Source of the DNA: Lachnospiraceae bacterium
Lineage (GTDB): Bacteria > Bacillota > Clostridia > Lachnospirales > Lachnospiraceae
Reading direction: 5' to 3'
DNA length: 54,972 bases
Assembly: GCA_030524705.1 (NCBI GenBank)
Contig: JAUNGD010000020.1
Coordinates: forward strand, 1-54,972
The notes beneath the pieces are model-generated. The model searched no databases. It saw nothing but the letters and a program-made list of their open reading frames with translations, and was not told where the DNA came from. This document shows positions 23,766 through 31,466 of the stretch, piece after piece; the stretch's first letter is position 1, and each line of letters opens with the position of its first letter. A program made the position numbers and the translations under genes.

Positions 23766-24614
23766 TCAAACATTTTCGTGATGATCCGCAGCATACAGCA
23801 AACGGCAGATTTCATGCGCCACACCGTCCTCATCGTTGGAAAGCGTCACCAGGTCCGCCGCACGCTTACATTCCGGCGACGCATTTCCCATGGCAATGCC
23901 GACTCCCGCAAACCGCAGCATGTCCGCATCATTATCCCCATCCCCGAAGGCCGCCAGCTCCCTGGCATCCAGACCCAAGTATTCCAGAAGGAATTTAACG
24001 CCGGAATGTTTCCCGCAGTCCTTATAAGAAATTTCCAGAAGCTGCCGGATCGACGAGGTGATATAAATATCCTCTATCTCTCTGCGGAGTTCCGCCCATA
24101 TTTCCTGCTTTTTCTCCTCGCCCTTCACCACAATGTCGAGACAGTCCAGCTCTCCGATATGCTCCTCCAGAAATTCCAGCATATTTTCCACCGGCTGCCG
24201 CGTGGTCTGAACGTATGGTACTGCGCTGACCGTCGCCCCAAATCGTACCGGATCCTCTACGTAGGGCTTCCAGGCATACGGTTTTCCGTTGATAAAGGCC
24301 TCGAAAGCAACACCTTTCTCCTTCGTCAGCTCCACAATGCGTCTCACGGAATCCGCTGTCAATTTATACTGCTTCAGGCATTTTCTGGTATGTAAGTCAT
24401 AAATTGCCGCGCCGTTGGAGGTAACGGCGTACTGTACGCCCCCGATCCCGCAAACCTCCCGCGGCAGAGAATTGAGCGCCCTTCCGCTTGCTATTACAAC
24501 GTGGATCCCATTTTTTACCGCCAGCTCTATCGCTTTTTTATTTGCCTCGCTGAGCCGCCCCTGGCTGTTCAGCGTTGTGCGGTCCAAATCCAGCGCAATA
24601 CATGAAATTTTCAT
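23766..24614 (-). CDS. HAD family hydrolase, Cof type
   Basis: 282-residue phosphatase of the Cof subfamily (HAD class IIB). Motif I is IALDLDRTTLNS at the N-terminus with both Asp residues, motif II VVIASGRAL, and motif IV AAFGDGDNDADML near residue 225. It probably dephosphorylates a small sugar phosphate or cofactor. A longer frame starts at 24641, but the ATG at 24614 follows AGGGAGGAAG closely. It is 28 bases downstream of the DUF3786 gene and probably cotranscribed. Confidence 0.9.
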   Translation of the reverse strand: MKISCIALDLDRTTLNSQGRLSEANKKAIELAVKNGIHVVIASGRALNSLPREVCGIGGVQYAVTSNGAAIYDLHTRKCLKQYKLTADSVRRIVELTKEKGVAFEAFINGKPYAWKPYVEDPVRFGATVSAVPYVQTTRQPVENMLEFLEEHIGELDCLDIVVKGEEKKQEIWAELRREIEDIYITSSIRQLLEISYKDCGKHSGVKFLLEYLGLDARELAAFGDGDNDADMLRFAGVGIAMGNASPECKRAADLVTLSNDEDGVAHEICRLLYAADHHENV

Positions 24615-24642
24615 CCTCTTCCTCCCTGTTGTGACAGCCATT

Positions 24643-25311
24643 CTATTCTTTTTCAGATGCTCCGCCCAGCTGTGACAGCCGTTCCATCAGATCTGAGATC
24701 AGACAGCCCACCGTCTCAAAATGTACAAAATCGGTGACTCTCTGGTCTGCAAAAACCTGCACCTGCGCCGGAAAATCCTCGTCCGCATCCCAGAAAACAA
24801 GCTGCAGGGACAGGCACGGAAATACCTCAAACTGAAAAGCCGCATCGCCTTTTTCCAGCCGTTTTCCTCCGGCCTTCCCGCAGGCCTCCGCAAGCTCCGC
24901 CGCCCGGCCTGTCCACTCCCGGCAAAATGCAGAAAACAGAGGATCCGGCACCCTTGGATTCCTGCTCACTACGCCGTCAATGGAATAGCTGGGAACCCAC
25001 TGACCGCTCACGGTCGGAATGTCCTTCGTATAATGAAGCAAATGATAGATCGCCATAGCTTCGTTGAAATACAGCTCATCCGTCCAACCTTCCTCCGTCT
25101 GCTTTTCCAGGCAGCCCTCCGAAAGTCGCAGCCGGTACGGATTTCCGTAATACGGTATGTACAGGAAATTTTCATCCGTCTCCAAATGCAGAATTCCTGC
25201 GATCCGCTCCGGGTCAAACCCGGCAAAGGCACTGTGCCACTGTTCGCACACGGCTTCACATTCGGAAAATAAAACTCCTCGGTTCTGAAATGCATGGTAA
25301 TTTACGCTCAT
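24643..25311 (-). CDS. DUF3786 domain protein
   Basis: 222 residues, soluble. It follows the DUF3786 pattern: an N-terminal strand region (ENFLYIPYYGNPYRLRLSEG), AIYHLLHYTKDIPTVSGQW in the middle, and a C-terminal FPCLSLQLVFWDADEDFPAQ followed by VQVFADQRVTDFVHFET. Function unknown in all members known to me; in some genomes the family sits by corrinoid or redox proteins, not here. The ATG at 25311 has AAGGAG; an upstream GTG at 25332 is less likely. Confidence 0.8.
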   Translation of the reverse strand: MSVNYHAFQNRGVLFSECEAVCEQWHSAFAGFDPERIAGILHLETDENFLYIPYYGNPYRLRLSEGCLEKQTEEGWTDELYFNEAMAIYHLLHYTKDIPTVSGQWVPSYSIDGVVSRNPRVPDPLFSAFCREWTGRAAELAEACGKAGGKRLEKGDAAFQFEVFPCLSLQLVFWDADEDFPAQVQVFADQRVTDFVHFETVGCLISDLMERLSQLGGASEKE

Positions 25312-25339
25312 ATTTTTGCTCCTTTTCTCCACACACTTT

Positions 25340-26503
25340 TTACATGGATAATCTGCGCTTTTTCAATATATGATTGATAATCCCGCCTCCCACGATGATG
25401 GCCAGCGCAATATACACCACCTTTTTGGCCGCTTCCTGGGGAAGCTCGCTCTTCGGCCCGATGGATTCCGCATAAAGGATCAGGGAATACTCTATCTCAT
25501 GGGGCGTCCCCATAGCGGTGGTATCCGCGATCACCGTAACCGCACGGTCGAAGGCCTCCACTGGAATCTCAAAGGTCGAATTTCCGCCGTCCGTATTGCG
25601 GTTCAAATATTTTTCCGTACCGACCTTCATATAATCATAGTTAGAGCTGCTCCACACGATCCGCACATACGCTTTTCCATCCCGCACGATAAAAACAGTG
25701 GGTGAAGAAACGCTGGCCTTTCCGCTTCCTCCCGTCAGGTCAAGATCAATGGCATACTCTCCGTCCTCCATATCGACGGCAACCGGATCCACGGGAGTCT
25801 CCGCAGTCTCCTCCGTCTCCCGCACTTCTGCGGCTTCCTCCGCTTCTAAATCCTCCGCTGCTCTGGTCTCTTTTGAATCTTCCTCTTCCAAATTCTCTGC
25901 TGCTCCGGCCTCTTTTGAATCCTCCGCCCCTTGATATGCGGCCACCGCCGCTTCTATCAGGTCATAATCCGGCAGCTCCACAAGAAGCGCGTCAGCCGGA
26001 AGCGTCCCCGCATCAAAAAGAACCCTCCGGTCATACCACTGTTCCTTTCTTTTGCTGAAAGCCGCAAGATCCAGTTCCTTATCCAAAGCCTCCACCGGAA
26101 CTTCATACGTATATGATCCATCCTCCGCTTCCGTATAGCCGATATAATCTGACAGCTCCGCGGCAGCAGCCTCCCGGGCAGTCCCTGCAAAAAGCTTCAG
26201 ATACCCCTGGCCGCCCAGCGTAATGGCCGCCGTCATCTCGCCCTGCTCCACCGTCAGCTCCGCTTTTGTAATCTGAAACATGGAGGAGCTGGATTCTGCC
26301 TCTATGGAGTAAACGCCGTCCTTTACGTCCCGGCCGTAGACGGGAAGCATCCCGTATCTGCCTACCGGCTCCACGGCAGCCATCTCCTCCCGGGGCGCCA
26401 CCCGGTCATAGGATGGTTCCGTCTGTTTCTCCGCCAGTGCATGTCCCTGCAGCATGGCACAGACCGCAGCGGCCATAAAAATTTGAGTAACCCATTTTTT
26501 CAT
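25340..26503 (-). CDS. Surface protein with two NEAT-like domains and a C-terminal anchor
   Basis: 387 residues: signal peptide (cleavage near HALA|EKQ), a first beta-rich domain (DGVYSIEAESSSSMF, about 60-180), an acidic linker with a 14-residue repeat (EDSKEAGAAENLEE, EDSKETRAAEDLEA), a second domain (DGEYAIDLDLTGGSGKASVS, about 245-355), and a C-terminal helix followed by KKRR. The second domain with VWSSSNYDYMKVGTEKYL and STFEIPVEAFDRAVTV resembles the NEAT-like domains found in clostridial iron or heme surface proteins. Ligand binding is not shown. Downstream are DUF3786 and HAD genes. Confidence 0.6.
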   Translation of the reverse strand: MKKWVTQIFMAAAVCAMLQGHALAEKQTEPSYDRVAPREEMAAVEPVGRYGMLPVYGRDVKDGVYSIEAESSSSMFQITKAELTVEQGEMTAAITLGGQGYLKLFAGTAREAAAAELSDYIGYTEAEDGSYTYEVPVEALDKELDLAAFSKRKEQWYDRRVLFDAGTLPADALLVELPDYDLIEAAVAAYQGAEDSKEAGAAENLEEEDSKETRAAEDLEAEEAAEVRETEETAETPVDPVAVDMEDGEYAIDLDLTGGSGKASVSSPTVFIVRDGKAYVRIVWSSSNYDYMKVGTEKYLNRNTDGGNSTFEIPVEAFDRAVTVIADTTAMGTPHEIEYSLILYAESIGPKSELPQEAAKKVVYIALAIIVGGGIINHILKKRRLSM

Positions 26504-26596
26504 ATGCTTTTACCTGTTCCATTTTTTCCTATAATAATAGTTTTGATTTTTTCGTCACTGCTTCGAATATAGCATACGCAGGATTTAAAGTAAAGA

Positions 26597-26625
26597 TTGA
26601 AAAAAGGCAATGCCGCTAGTATAAT
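26597..26625 (+). promoter_or_regulatory. Promoter of the ABC-2 exporter genes
   Basis: TTGAAA (26597-26602) and TATAAT (26620-26625), 17 bp apart, about 35 bases upstream of the ATPase gene. Confidence 0.65.
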
Positions 26626-26660
26626 GGTGATTATATCTGTAAAGGAGCATGTTGCACGGC

Positions 26661-27503
26661 ATGATAGAAATAAAAAATCTCACCAAAAAATTTGACAATT
26701 TCACGGCTGTCGATTCCCTGAACCTGACGATAGACACCGGAGAATTTTTCGGGCTTCTCGGCCCCAACGGAGCCGGAAAGACGACAACCATCAGCATGTT
26801 GTCCACTCTGCTGCTCCCCTCCTCCGGTGAAATTTTAATCGACGGGGAACGGCTTACCCGGCAGCGTCCCGAACTGAAGCGGAAGATCAGCGTGATCACC
26901 CAGGAATATTCCATGCGCCAGGATATGAATATGGACGAGATCATGGAATACCAGGGGCGGCTGTATTTTATGCCTCTGAAGCAGATCCGGGCCCGCACGG
27001 AGGAGCTTCTGGAATTCTGCGGACTGATTGATTTCAGAAAAAGAAGCGTCCGCAAGCTTTCCGGCGGAATGAAGCGTAAGCTGATGGTCTGCCGTGCCCT
27101 GCTCACCGAACCGGAAATATTGCTGCTGGACGAGCCCACCGCCGGTATGGACCCGCTTTCCCGAAGGCAAATGTGGAACCTGCTGCGCCAGCTCAACGAG
27201 AAAAATCTGACTATCCTGCTCACAACGCATTACATCGAGGAAGCACAGTCCCTGTGCGGCCGCGTCGCACTGATGAACGCCGGAAGACTGGAGGAGGTCA
27301 ACACCCCCGCCGGACTGATTGACAAGCTGGGGGCCTATGCAGTGGATCAGATGTCCGAAAGCGGCATCGAAAGCCACTACTTCCACGACCGTCAGGAGGC
27401 CATCGCTTACCTGGCCGGGCTGAAGGGACAGACTGCGTTGAGGGACACAACTCTGGAGGACGTATTTCTGGAGCGCGCCGGAAAGCATCTCACGCCGTCA
27501 TAG
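26661..27503 (+). CDS. ABC transporter ATP-binding protein (exporter type)
   Basis: 280-residue ATPase. Walker A LLGPNGAGKTTT near residue 37, signature LSGGMKRKLMV near 135, Walker B ILLLDEPTAGMDP near 155 and the switch His in LTTHYIEEA. Two ATGs are possible (26649 and 26661); 26661 gives the usual beginning MIEIKNLTKKF. It pairs with the ABC-2 permease 120 bases downstream, so it probably drives export of a drug, lipid or peptide; the substrate cannot be read. Confidence 0.92.
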   Translation: MIEIKNLTKKFDNFTAVDSLNLTIDTGEFFGLLGPNGAGKTTTISMLSTLLLPSSGEILIDGERLTRQRPELKRKISVITQEYSMRQDMNMDEIMEYQGRLYFMPLKQIRARTEELLEFCGLIDFRKRSVRKLSGGMKRKLMVCRALLTEPEILLLDEPTAGMDPLSRRQMWNLLRQLNEKNLTILLTTHYIEEAQSLCGRVALMNAGRLEEVNTPAGLIDKLGAYAVDQMSESGIESHYFHDRQEAIAYLAGLKGQTALRDTTLEDVFLERAGKHLTPS

Positions 27504-27623
27504 CAGATCCCAAAGAAGAGTTGCTGCAAATAAAAAAATATCGCAGAAGCCGCTCTGCTCCGCGAACATTAATATGAAATACTGCCGCAGGATTTTCACC
27601 ATCCTGCAAAAAGGAGAACTGTC

Positions 27624-28355
27624 ATGGGAATTATTACGATCCTATGGGAAAAATGGACAGAATTTAAACGTGATTTTTATAAGATTACTCTGGCGGCAAT
27701 GGTCGCGCCGCTCATGTATCTGATCGTATTCGGGCTTGGGATCCAGACCTCCTCCCACGGGGAGCCGTATCTGTATTTCCTGATTCCCGGCGTCGTATCT
27801 TTGACCACCATGAACGGCAGCTTCAACGCCATCGCCCAGAACCTGAACGTTCAGAGGCTTTACGAAAAAGCCTTTGACCAGGTTATGATCTCGCCGACGC
27901 CGCTGTGGCAGTTTATTGTCGGCCAGATCATCGGCGGAAGCCTCCGGGGACTGTACGCAGGCAGCGTGATCCTGATCCTCACTCTGCCCATCCGCACCGG
28001 ACTTACCTTTAACGGTCTGTCGTTTTTTATCATGTTTTTAAACGGCGCAGTATTCTCTGCCATCGGCGTCGTCGTATCCTTTCTTGCCAAAAACCACGCC
28101 GATGTACCGAGATTTTCCAACTACATCATCATGCCGATGGCATATCTGTGCAACACCTTTTTTTCCACAGACAGCATGCCCGGCGGACTGCGTCAGGCAG
28201 TTTCCATCCTGCCGCTCTCTCAGACCAGCGGCATGATCCGGGGTATCGCCTCCGGCACCGGGGCCGACCTCCGTGGAATTGCGGTTCTGCTGGTATATCT
28301 CGTTGTATTTACAGGAATCGCTTTTGGATTCATCTACAAGAAAAAAAATCTTTAA
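27624..28355 (+). CDS. ABC-2 type transporter permease
   Basis: 243 residues, about six helices, ending in a positively charged YKKKNL tail. The ABC-2 pattern is visible (FLIPGVVSLTTMNGSFNAIA, then FDQVMISPTPLWQFIVGQII). It follows the ATPase gene in the same direction with an AAGGAG site at the end of a 120-base gap, and both probably share the promoter at 26597-26625. The terminator at 28360-28388 closes the unit. Confidence 0.92.
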   Translation: MGIITILWEKWTEFKRDFYKITLAAMVAPLMYLIVFGLGIQTSSHGEPYLYFLIPGVVSLTTMNGSFNAIAQNLNVQRLYEKAFDQVMISPTPLWQFIVGQIIGGSLRGLYAGSVILILTLPIRTGLTFNGLSFFIMFLNGAVFSAIGVVVSFLAKNHADVPRFSNYIIMPMAYLCNTFFSTDSMPGGLRQAVSILPLSQTSGMIRGIASGTGADLRGIAVLLVYLVVFTGIAFGFIYKKKNL

Positions 28356-28359
28356 ATTC

Positions 28360-28388
28360 CGGGGGCATTCATATTTGCCCCCGTTTTT
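28360..28388 (+). terminator. Intrinsic terminator of the ABC-2 exporter
   Basis: CGGGGGCA/TGCCCCCG stem (28360-28383) with an 8-base loop followed by TTTTT. Confidence 0.85.
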
Positions 28389-28390
28389 CA

Positions 28391-28444
28391 TTGCCGCAAT
28401 TTATCCTGTTGCCGCAATGTATCTCGTTGCCGCAATGTATCCTG
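28391..28444. repeat. 18-bp tandem repeat, three copies
   Basis: Units at 28391, 28409 and 28427, consensus TTGCCGCAATGTATCCTG. It lies directly after the terminator, in the gap between two convergent genes. Confidence 0.8.
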
Positions 28445-28482
28445 CCTTTCATCTGTCTGCTTCTCAGATTCTTCCCGCCTTT

Positions 28483-28677
28483 TCAACATGATTGATCCGG
28501 GCTGACAGGAGTAACAATCGGTTTGCCGTCCTTATCTACCAAAACGGTCACTCCACAGCCGCTTGACATATTAGAAGACAGCAGTACATAATTTACTCCC
28601 GTTTCCGTATCAACAATGATTTTACGGATATTGGCGACCCCCTGCGAATAAGTTTCTATAAACCGTTCTTTAGCCAT
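28483..28677 (-). CDS. DUF6440 family small protein
   Basis: 64 residues from the ATG at 28677 with an AAAGGAG site. The family pattern is RKIIVDTETGVNYVLLSSN followed by a Gly-rich turn and VLVDKDGKPIVTP. Soluble, function unknown. It follows the 158-residue protein gene by 47 bases on the same strand. Confidence 0.72.
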   Translation of the reverse strand: MAKERFIETYSQGVANIRKIIVDTETGVNYVLLSSNMSSGCGVTVLVDKDGKPIVTPVSPDQSC

Positions 28678-28724
28678 GCTGCACACTCCTTTCTTCATTA
28701 TAACGTGTTTCTCGGTTCTCATCC

Positions 28725-29201
28725 TCATGCACTCAGCGCTCTCAGCGCCTCCAGCGTGGCACCCAGATTCTTGCAGTGCCAGTTTTCCGGCCTGAGATAT
28801 TTTGAACCTGGTATACCGGTTTCCAAACCGCCCGCAGCCAGCGTACCGGAGGAACGGAACTCACTGAGCTCCTTTTGCTGAGCAGAAAGCATAATTGTCC
28901 CTTCCCCCGTATCCAGCTCAATGCGGTAATTCAACATATCCTCCTCTATACGCACCGCGCGGATGCTGTCAAACGGAAGCTGCAGCGCCACCTCCCTTTT
29001 GAGGTTCAGAAACAGCTTTCCGAAGGGAACAAGTACAATAGAGTCCCGGCATATCTGAAGAACATAAAATTCATTTTGAAAAAACCGGGCGATTCTCTCG
29101 CTCAGGTTCGCCGCTGCGTATGTCACAATAATTCCGCGGTTCTTTACAGGCTCAAAGCCTGCCTCTTTTAAAATTTCAGTCACTTTCTTTTCCGTTGCCA
29201 T
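28725..29201 (-). CDS. Hypothetical protein, possibly PH-like fold
   Basis: 158 residues, soluble, unrecognised. The central part alternates hydrophobic and charged residues (NEFYVLQICRDSIVLVPFGK and VRIEEDMLNYRIELDTGEGT), which suggests a beta barrel such as a bacterial PH domain; this is an inference only. AAAGGAG lies nine bases before the ATG. It is downstream of the LytTR regulator gene and upstream of the DUF6440 gene. Confidence 0.6.
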   Translation of the reverse strand: MATEKKVTEILKEAGFEPVKNRGIIVTYAAANLSERIARFFQNEFYVLQICRDSIVLVPFGKLFLNLKREVALQLPFDSIRAVRIEEDMLNYRIELDTGEGTIMLSAQQKELSEFRSSGTLAAGGLETGIPGSKYLRPENWHCKNLGATLEALRALSA

Positions 29202-29302
29202 AAAAATGTTCTCCTTTGTTTTGTTGGGGTGAGCATATCATAATCCGGTCCGTTTTTTTCCTTTTTTTCGCCAACGGTCCGTTTTCCTTCGCCAATGGCA
29301 AA

Positions 29303-29327
29303 GGCCGGAGCATCACATGCCCCGGCC
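29303..29327 (-). terminator. Hairpin at the end of the LytTR gene
   Basis: GGCCGGAGCAT and ATGCCCCGGCC form a nearly perfect stem with a 3-base loop that includes the stop codon of the LytTR gene. A TTTGCC run follows on the minus strand. Confidence 0.5.
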
Positions 29328-30059
29328 CTCCGTTTTGTCCCGATATTCACTTTTTGCCCTGCGGGATAAAAGACAGGTCTCGCCGTTATCCAGCTCAACC
29401 AGCTGCTCCTTCATCCGCACAGCCCGTATGCGGCTCCGGTTCACAAGAAATCCCCGATGGCACCGCCAGAATGCTTCTCCCAGCTCCTTTTCAAAATGTT
29501 CCAAACTGCTGTTGAATTCCAGCAATTCATCCTTAAGGTGCAGCCGCAGGGTATGCCGGTAGCCTGCCGCTTCAAAATACAGAATATCCTCCGTGGGAAT
29601 ATGGCGTACCGTATCCAGTATTTTAACAGTACAGTAGCCCTCCGGCGCCGGGGGCTGTGCCCGCATCCGTTCCTGGATACTTTCCAGACAGCTTCGCACC
29701 CGCACAGCCATCGCATCGGCGTCCCCTTTCACGATGTAATCCAGCGCCTCCAGACGAAGCCGAAAGGTCTCAAAGGCAAAATCTCCATGAGCAGTGATAA
29801 ACACGATAAAGCCCCGGGGATCATACCCCCTCAGCTTCTGCGCCAGCTCAAGCCCGCTCATTTTCCCCGGAAAATCAATGTCCAGAAAATAGACCGCCGG
29901 TACCGTATCCTCCCGCTGCAGATCAAGCAGGACGTTCGGATCATCCGTTGTCCGAAGCGGTCCCATATCTCCATCCAGAATCAGTATCTGCCGGGAAATA
30001 ATCTGTTCCAGGCGGTTTCGAACCGGCCGTTCATCGTCACATATGTATACAGGTATCAT
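29313..30059 (-). CDS. LytTR family response regulator
   Basis: 248 residues: an N-terminal receiver domain (VYICDDERPVRNRLEQI; phosphorylation Asp in VYFLDIDFPGKMSGL near residue 56) and a C-terminal LytTR DNA-binding domain (ILYFEAAGYRHTLRLHLKDE, FWRCHRGFLVNRSRIRAV). AgrA-like family, typically linked with peptide sensing or quorum-type signalling. It follows the GHKL-type gene by 29 bases, and that partner is shortened, so how it is phosphorylated is unclear. Confidence 0.93.
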   Translation of the reverse strand: MIPVYICDDERPVRNRLEQIISRQILILDGDMGPLRTTDDPNVLLDLQREDTVPAVYFLDIDFPGKMSGLELAQKLRGYDPRGFIVFITAHGDFAFETFRLRLEALDYIVKGDADAMAVRVRSCLESIQERMRAQPPAPEGYCTVKILDTVRHIPTEDILYFEAAGYRHTLRLHLKDELLEFNSSLEHFEKELGEAFWRCHRGFLVNRSRIRAVRMKEQLVELDNGETCLLSRRAKSEYRDKTEGRGM

Positions 30060-30088
30060 AAATTTTTCCTTTCCGATATCCGCCCCTC

Positions 30089-30742
30089 TCAGGCTGCAGG
30101 AATATGCAGCTCCTGCACAAACATTTCTTCTTTCAGATAGGTGCGTGATACACAGCCGCGGTATCTGGAAATGATTTTGCGGTAGCTGGAGAGACCTGTC
30201 CCGTGCCCCTTTCCTTTCGTGGTATATCCTTTCCGCACCAGCGCAGACAGATCCGGAGCAGTATCATAATTGTTGGCTACCGCAAGATACAGTTCCTTTT
30301 CCTCCTGCAAAAGTATGATCCGCACGATCCCACCGTTTCTGGCCGCCGCATCCAGGGCATTGTCCAGCAGGATTCCCAGAACCCGCAGCAGATCCTCCGT
30401 CCCGATGGTCTGAGCAGGATTCATGGGCCGCAGTACCTCCAGCACCGCCGCTGTCAGCGTCTGAATCAGCGGAACACGGTATATTTTCGTCAAAAGTATG
30501 CCCAGCACGGCGGCGTGCAGGGTGGAAAATGCCAGTTCAAGCAAAAGTCCTTCCCACGGTTTATCAAGCCAGAATATGAGAAAAGACTGACCCCAGGATA
30601 CTGCGCAGAAATATACCACATAAACCGCGCAGGGAAGCTTTTTCATTTTCTGCCCCAGCAATCCCAGCGCCATTTTAAATATGCCGAATCCAAAGCAAAG
30701 AAAGACCAGGAAAATGGTCGCTAACCGGAAATATAAAGGCAT
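30089..30742 (-). CDS. Shortened GHKL-type sensor (AgrC-like) without the dimerisation/His region
   Basis: 217 residues, half the usual length of about 430. The N-terminal part has roughly two to three membrane helices. The C-terminal ATPase domain is recognisable (LLRVLGILLDNALDAAARNGG, N box; KGYTTKGKGHGTGLSSYRKI, G box). Between TLTAAVLEVL and PMNPAQTIGTEDLL the remaining membrane helices and the HDxxNH-type phospho-accepting region are missing, in frame. It could be an inactive relic, a dominant-negative variant or a kinase acting through another partner. It is coupled to the DUF1349 gene upstream by a 12-base gap. Confidence 0.8.
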   Translation of the reverse strand: MPLYFRLATIFLVFLCFGFGIFKMALGLLGQKMKKLPCAVYVVYFCAVSWGQSFLIFWLDKPWEGLLLELAFSTLHAAVLGILLTKIYRVPLIQTLTAAVLEVLRPMNPAQTIGTEDLLRVLGILLDNALDAAARNGGIVRIILLQEEKELYLAVANNYDTAPDLSALVRKGYTTKGKGHGTGLSSYRKIISRYRGCVSRTYLKEEMFVQELHIPAA

Positions 30743-30754
30743 AAAACAATCCTC

Positions 30755-31402
30755 CTACAAATCGGAATCTGCCATTTTCTCTGCGGAGGGTATGCTGCTG
30801 CCCTGATCCGGCTGCTGTCCGTCATGCGCCTTCCATTTGCAATCCGTTAACTGCATGCCGGAAAACACCGCCTTAAAGGAGGAATCCTCCGGGGAACAGG
30901 CATAGATACCGAAGCGTATCCGCCCCTTTCCGGCGTGCATATGGCAAATCCGCATCTGACTGAATACCTCTCCATCCGCCGAACATTCAATACAGTAATC
31001 ATCTTCCCTTCGGCTGAAGCGGTACCACATTGTTTTTACGGAAGCGTCTATGGCCGTTGTCGCCCAGTCTGAATACCCCTGATTCGTAACCACACTTCCC
31101 AAATGCTGATATTCATAATTCTCATACTCAACCGAAGCCTTCAGCCAGTTTTCGCTGTCCAGATACATCACAATACCGCACTGGTCAAACCTGTGATGAC
31201 TCTCATGAAAGTCTGTTTTTACAATGAAGCTGAAATACGTTTCTTCTGTTTCCATCTGTAAAACAGGAGCGTTGTCGTTTTGGAAATGATAGTACGTTCT
31301 CTGCCACAGATCCGTATGGGGCTTTGTGACAATCTCAATCGTATCACCGTCTATTTTGCAGCGTTCCGGCTCCCTTGTCCATTTAAACCTGCTTAAATCC
31401 AT
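30755..31402 (-). CDS. DUF1349 domain protein (concanavalin-like)
   Basis: 215 residues from the ATG at 31402, which has AAAGGGG upstream; a longer frame overlaps the HelD gene and is not used. The pattern fits DUF1349, a jelly-roll domain related to the C-terminal module of some beta-xylosidases: DLWQRTYYHFQNDNAPVLQM, DQCGIVMYLDSENWLKASVE and the end FKAVFSGMQLTDCKW. No signal peptide, so cytoplasmic. Carbohydrate binding or hydrolysis is not shown. Confidence 0.8.
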   Translation of the reverse strand: MDLSRFKWTREPERCKIDGDTIEIVTKPHTDLWQRTYYHFQNDNAPVLQMETEETYFSFIVKTDFHESHHRFDQCGIVMYLDSENWLKASVEYENYEYQHLGSVVTNQGYSDWATTAIDASVKTMWYRFSRREDDYCIECSADGEVFSQMRICHMHAGKGRIRFGIYACSPEDSSFKAVFSGMQLTDCKWKAHDGQQPDQGSSIPSAEKMADSDL

Positions 31403-31466
31403 TACTTTTATCCCCTTTCCCTTTTTTCGCCAAGGCATCCTGCTCCTGGCTGACATGCCGTCAAAT

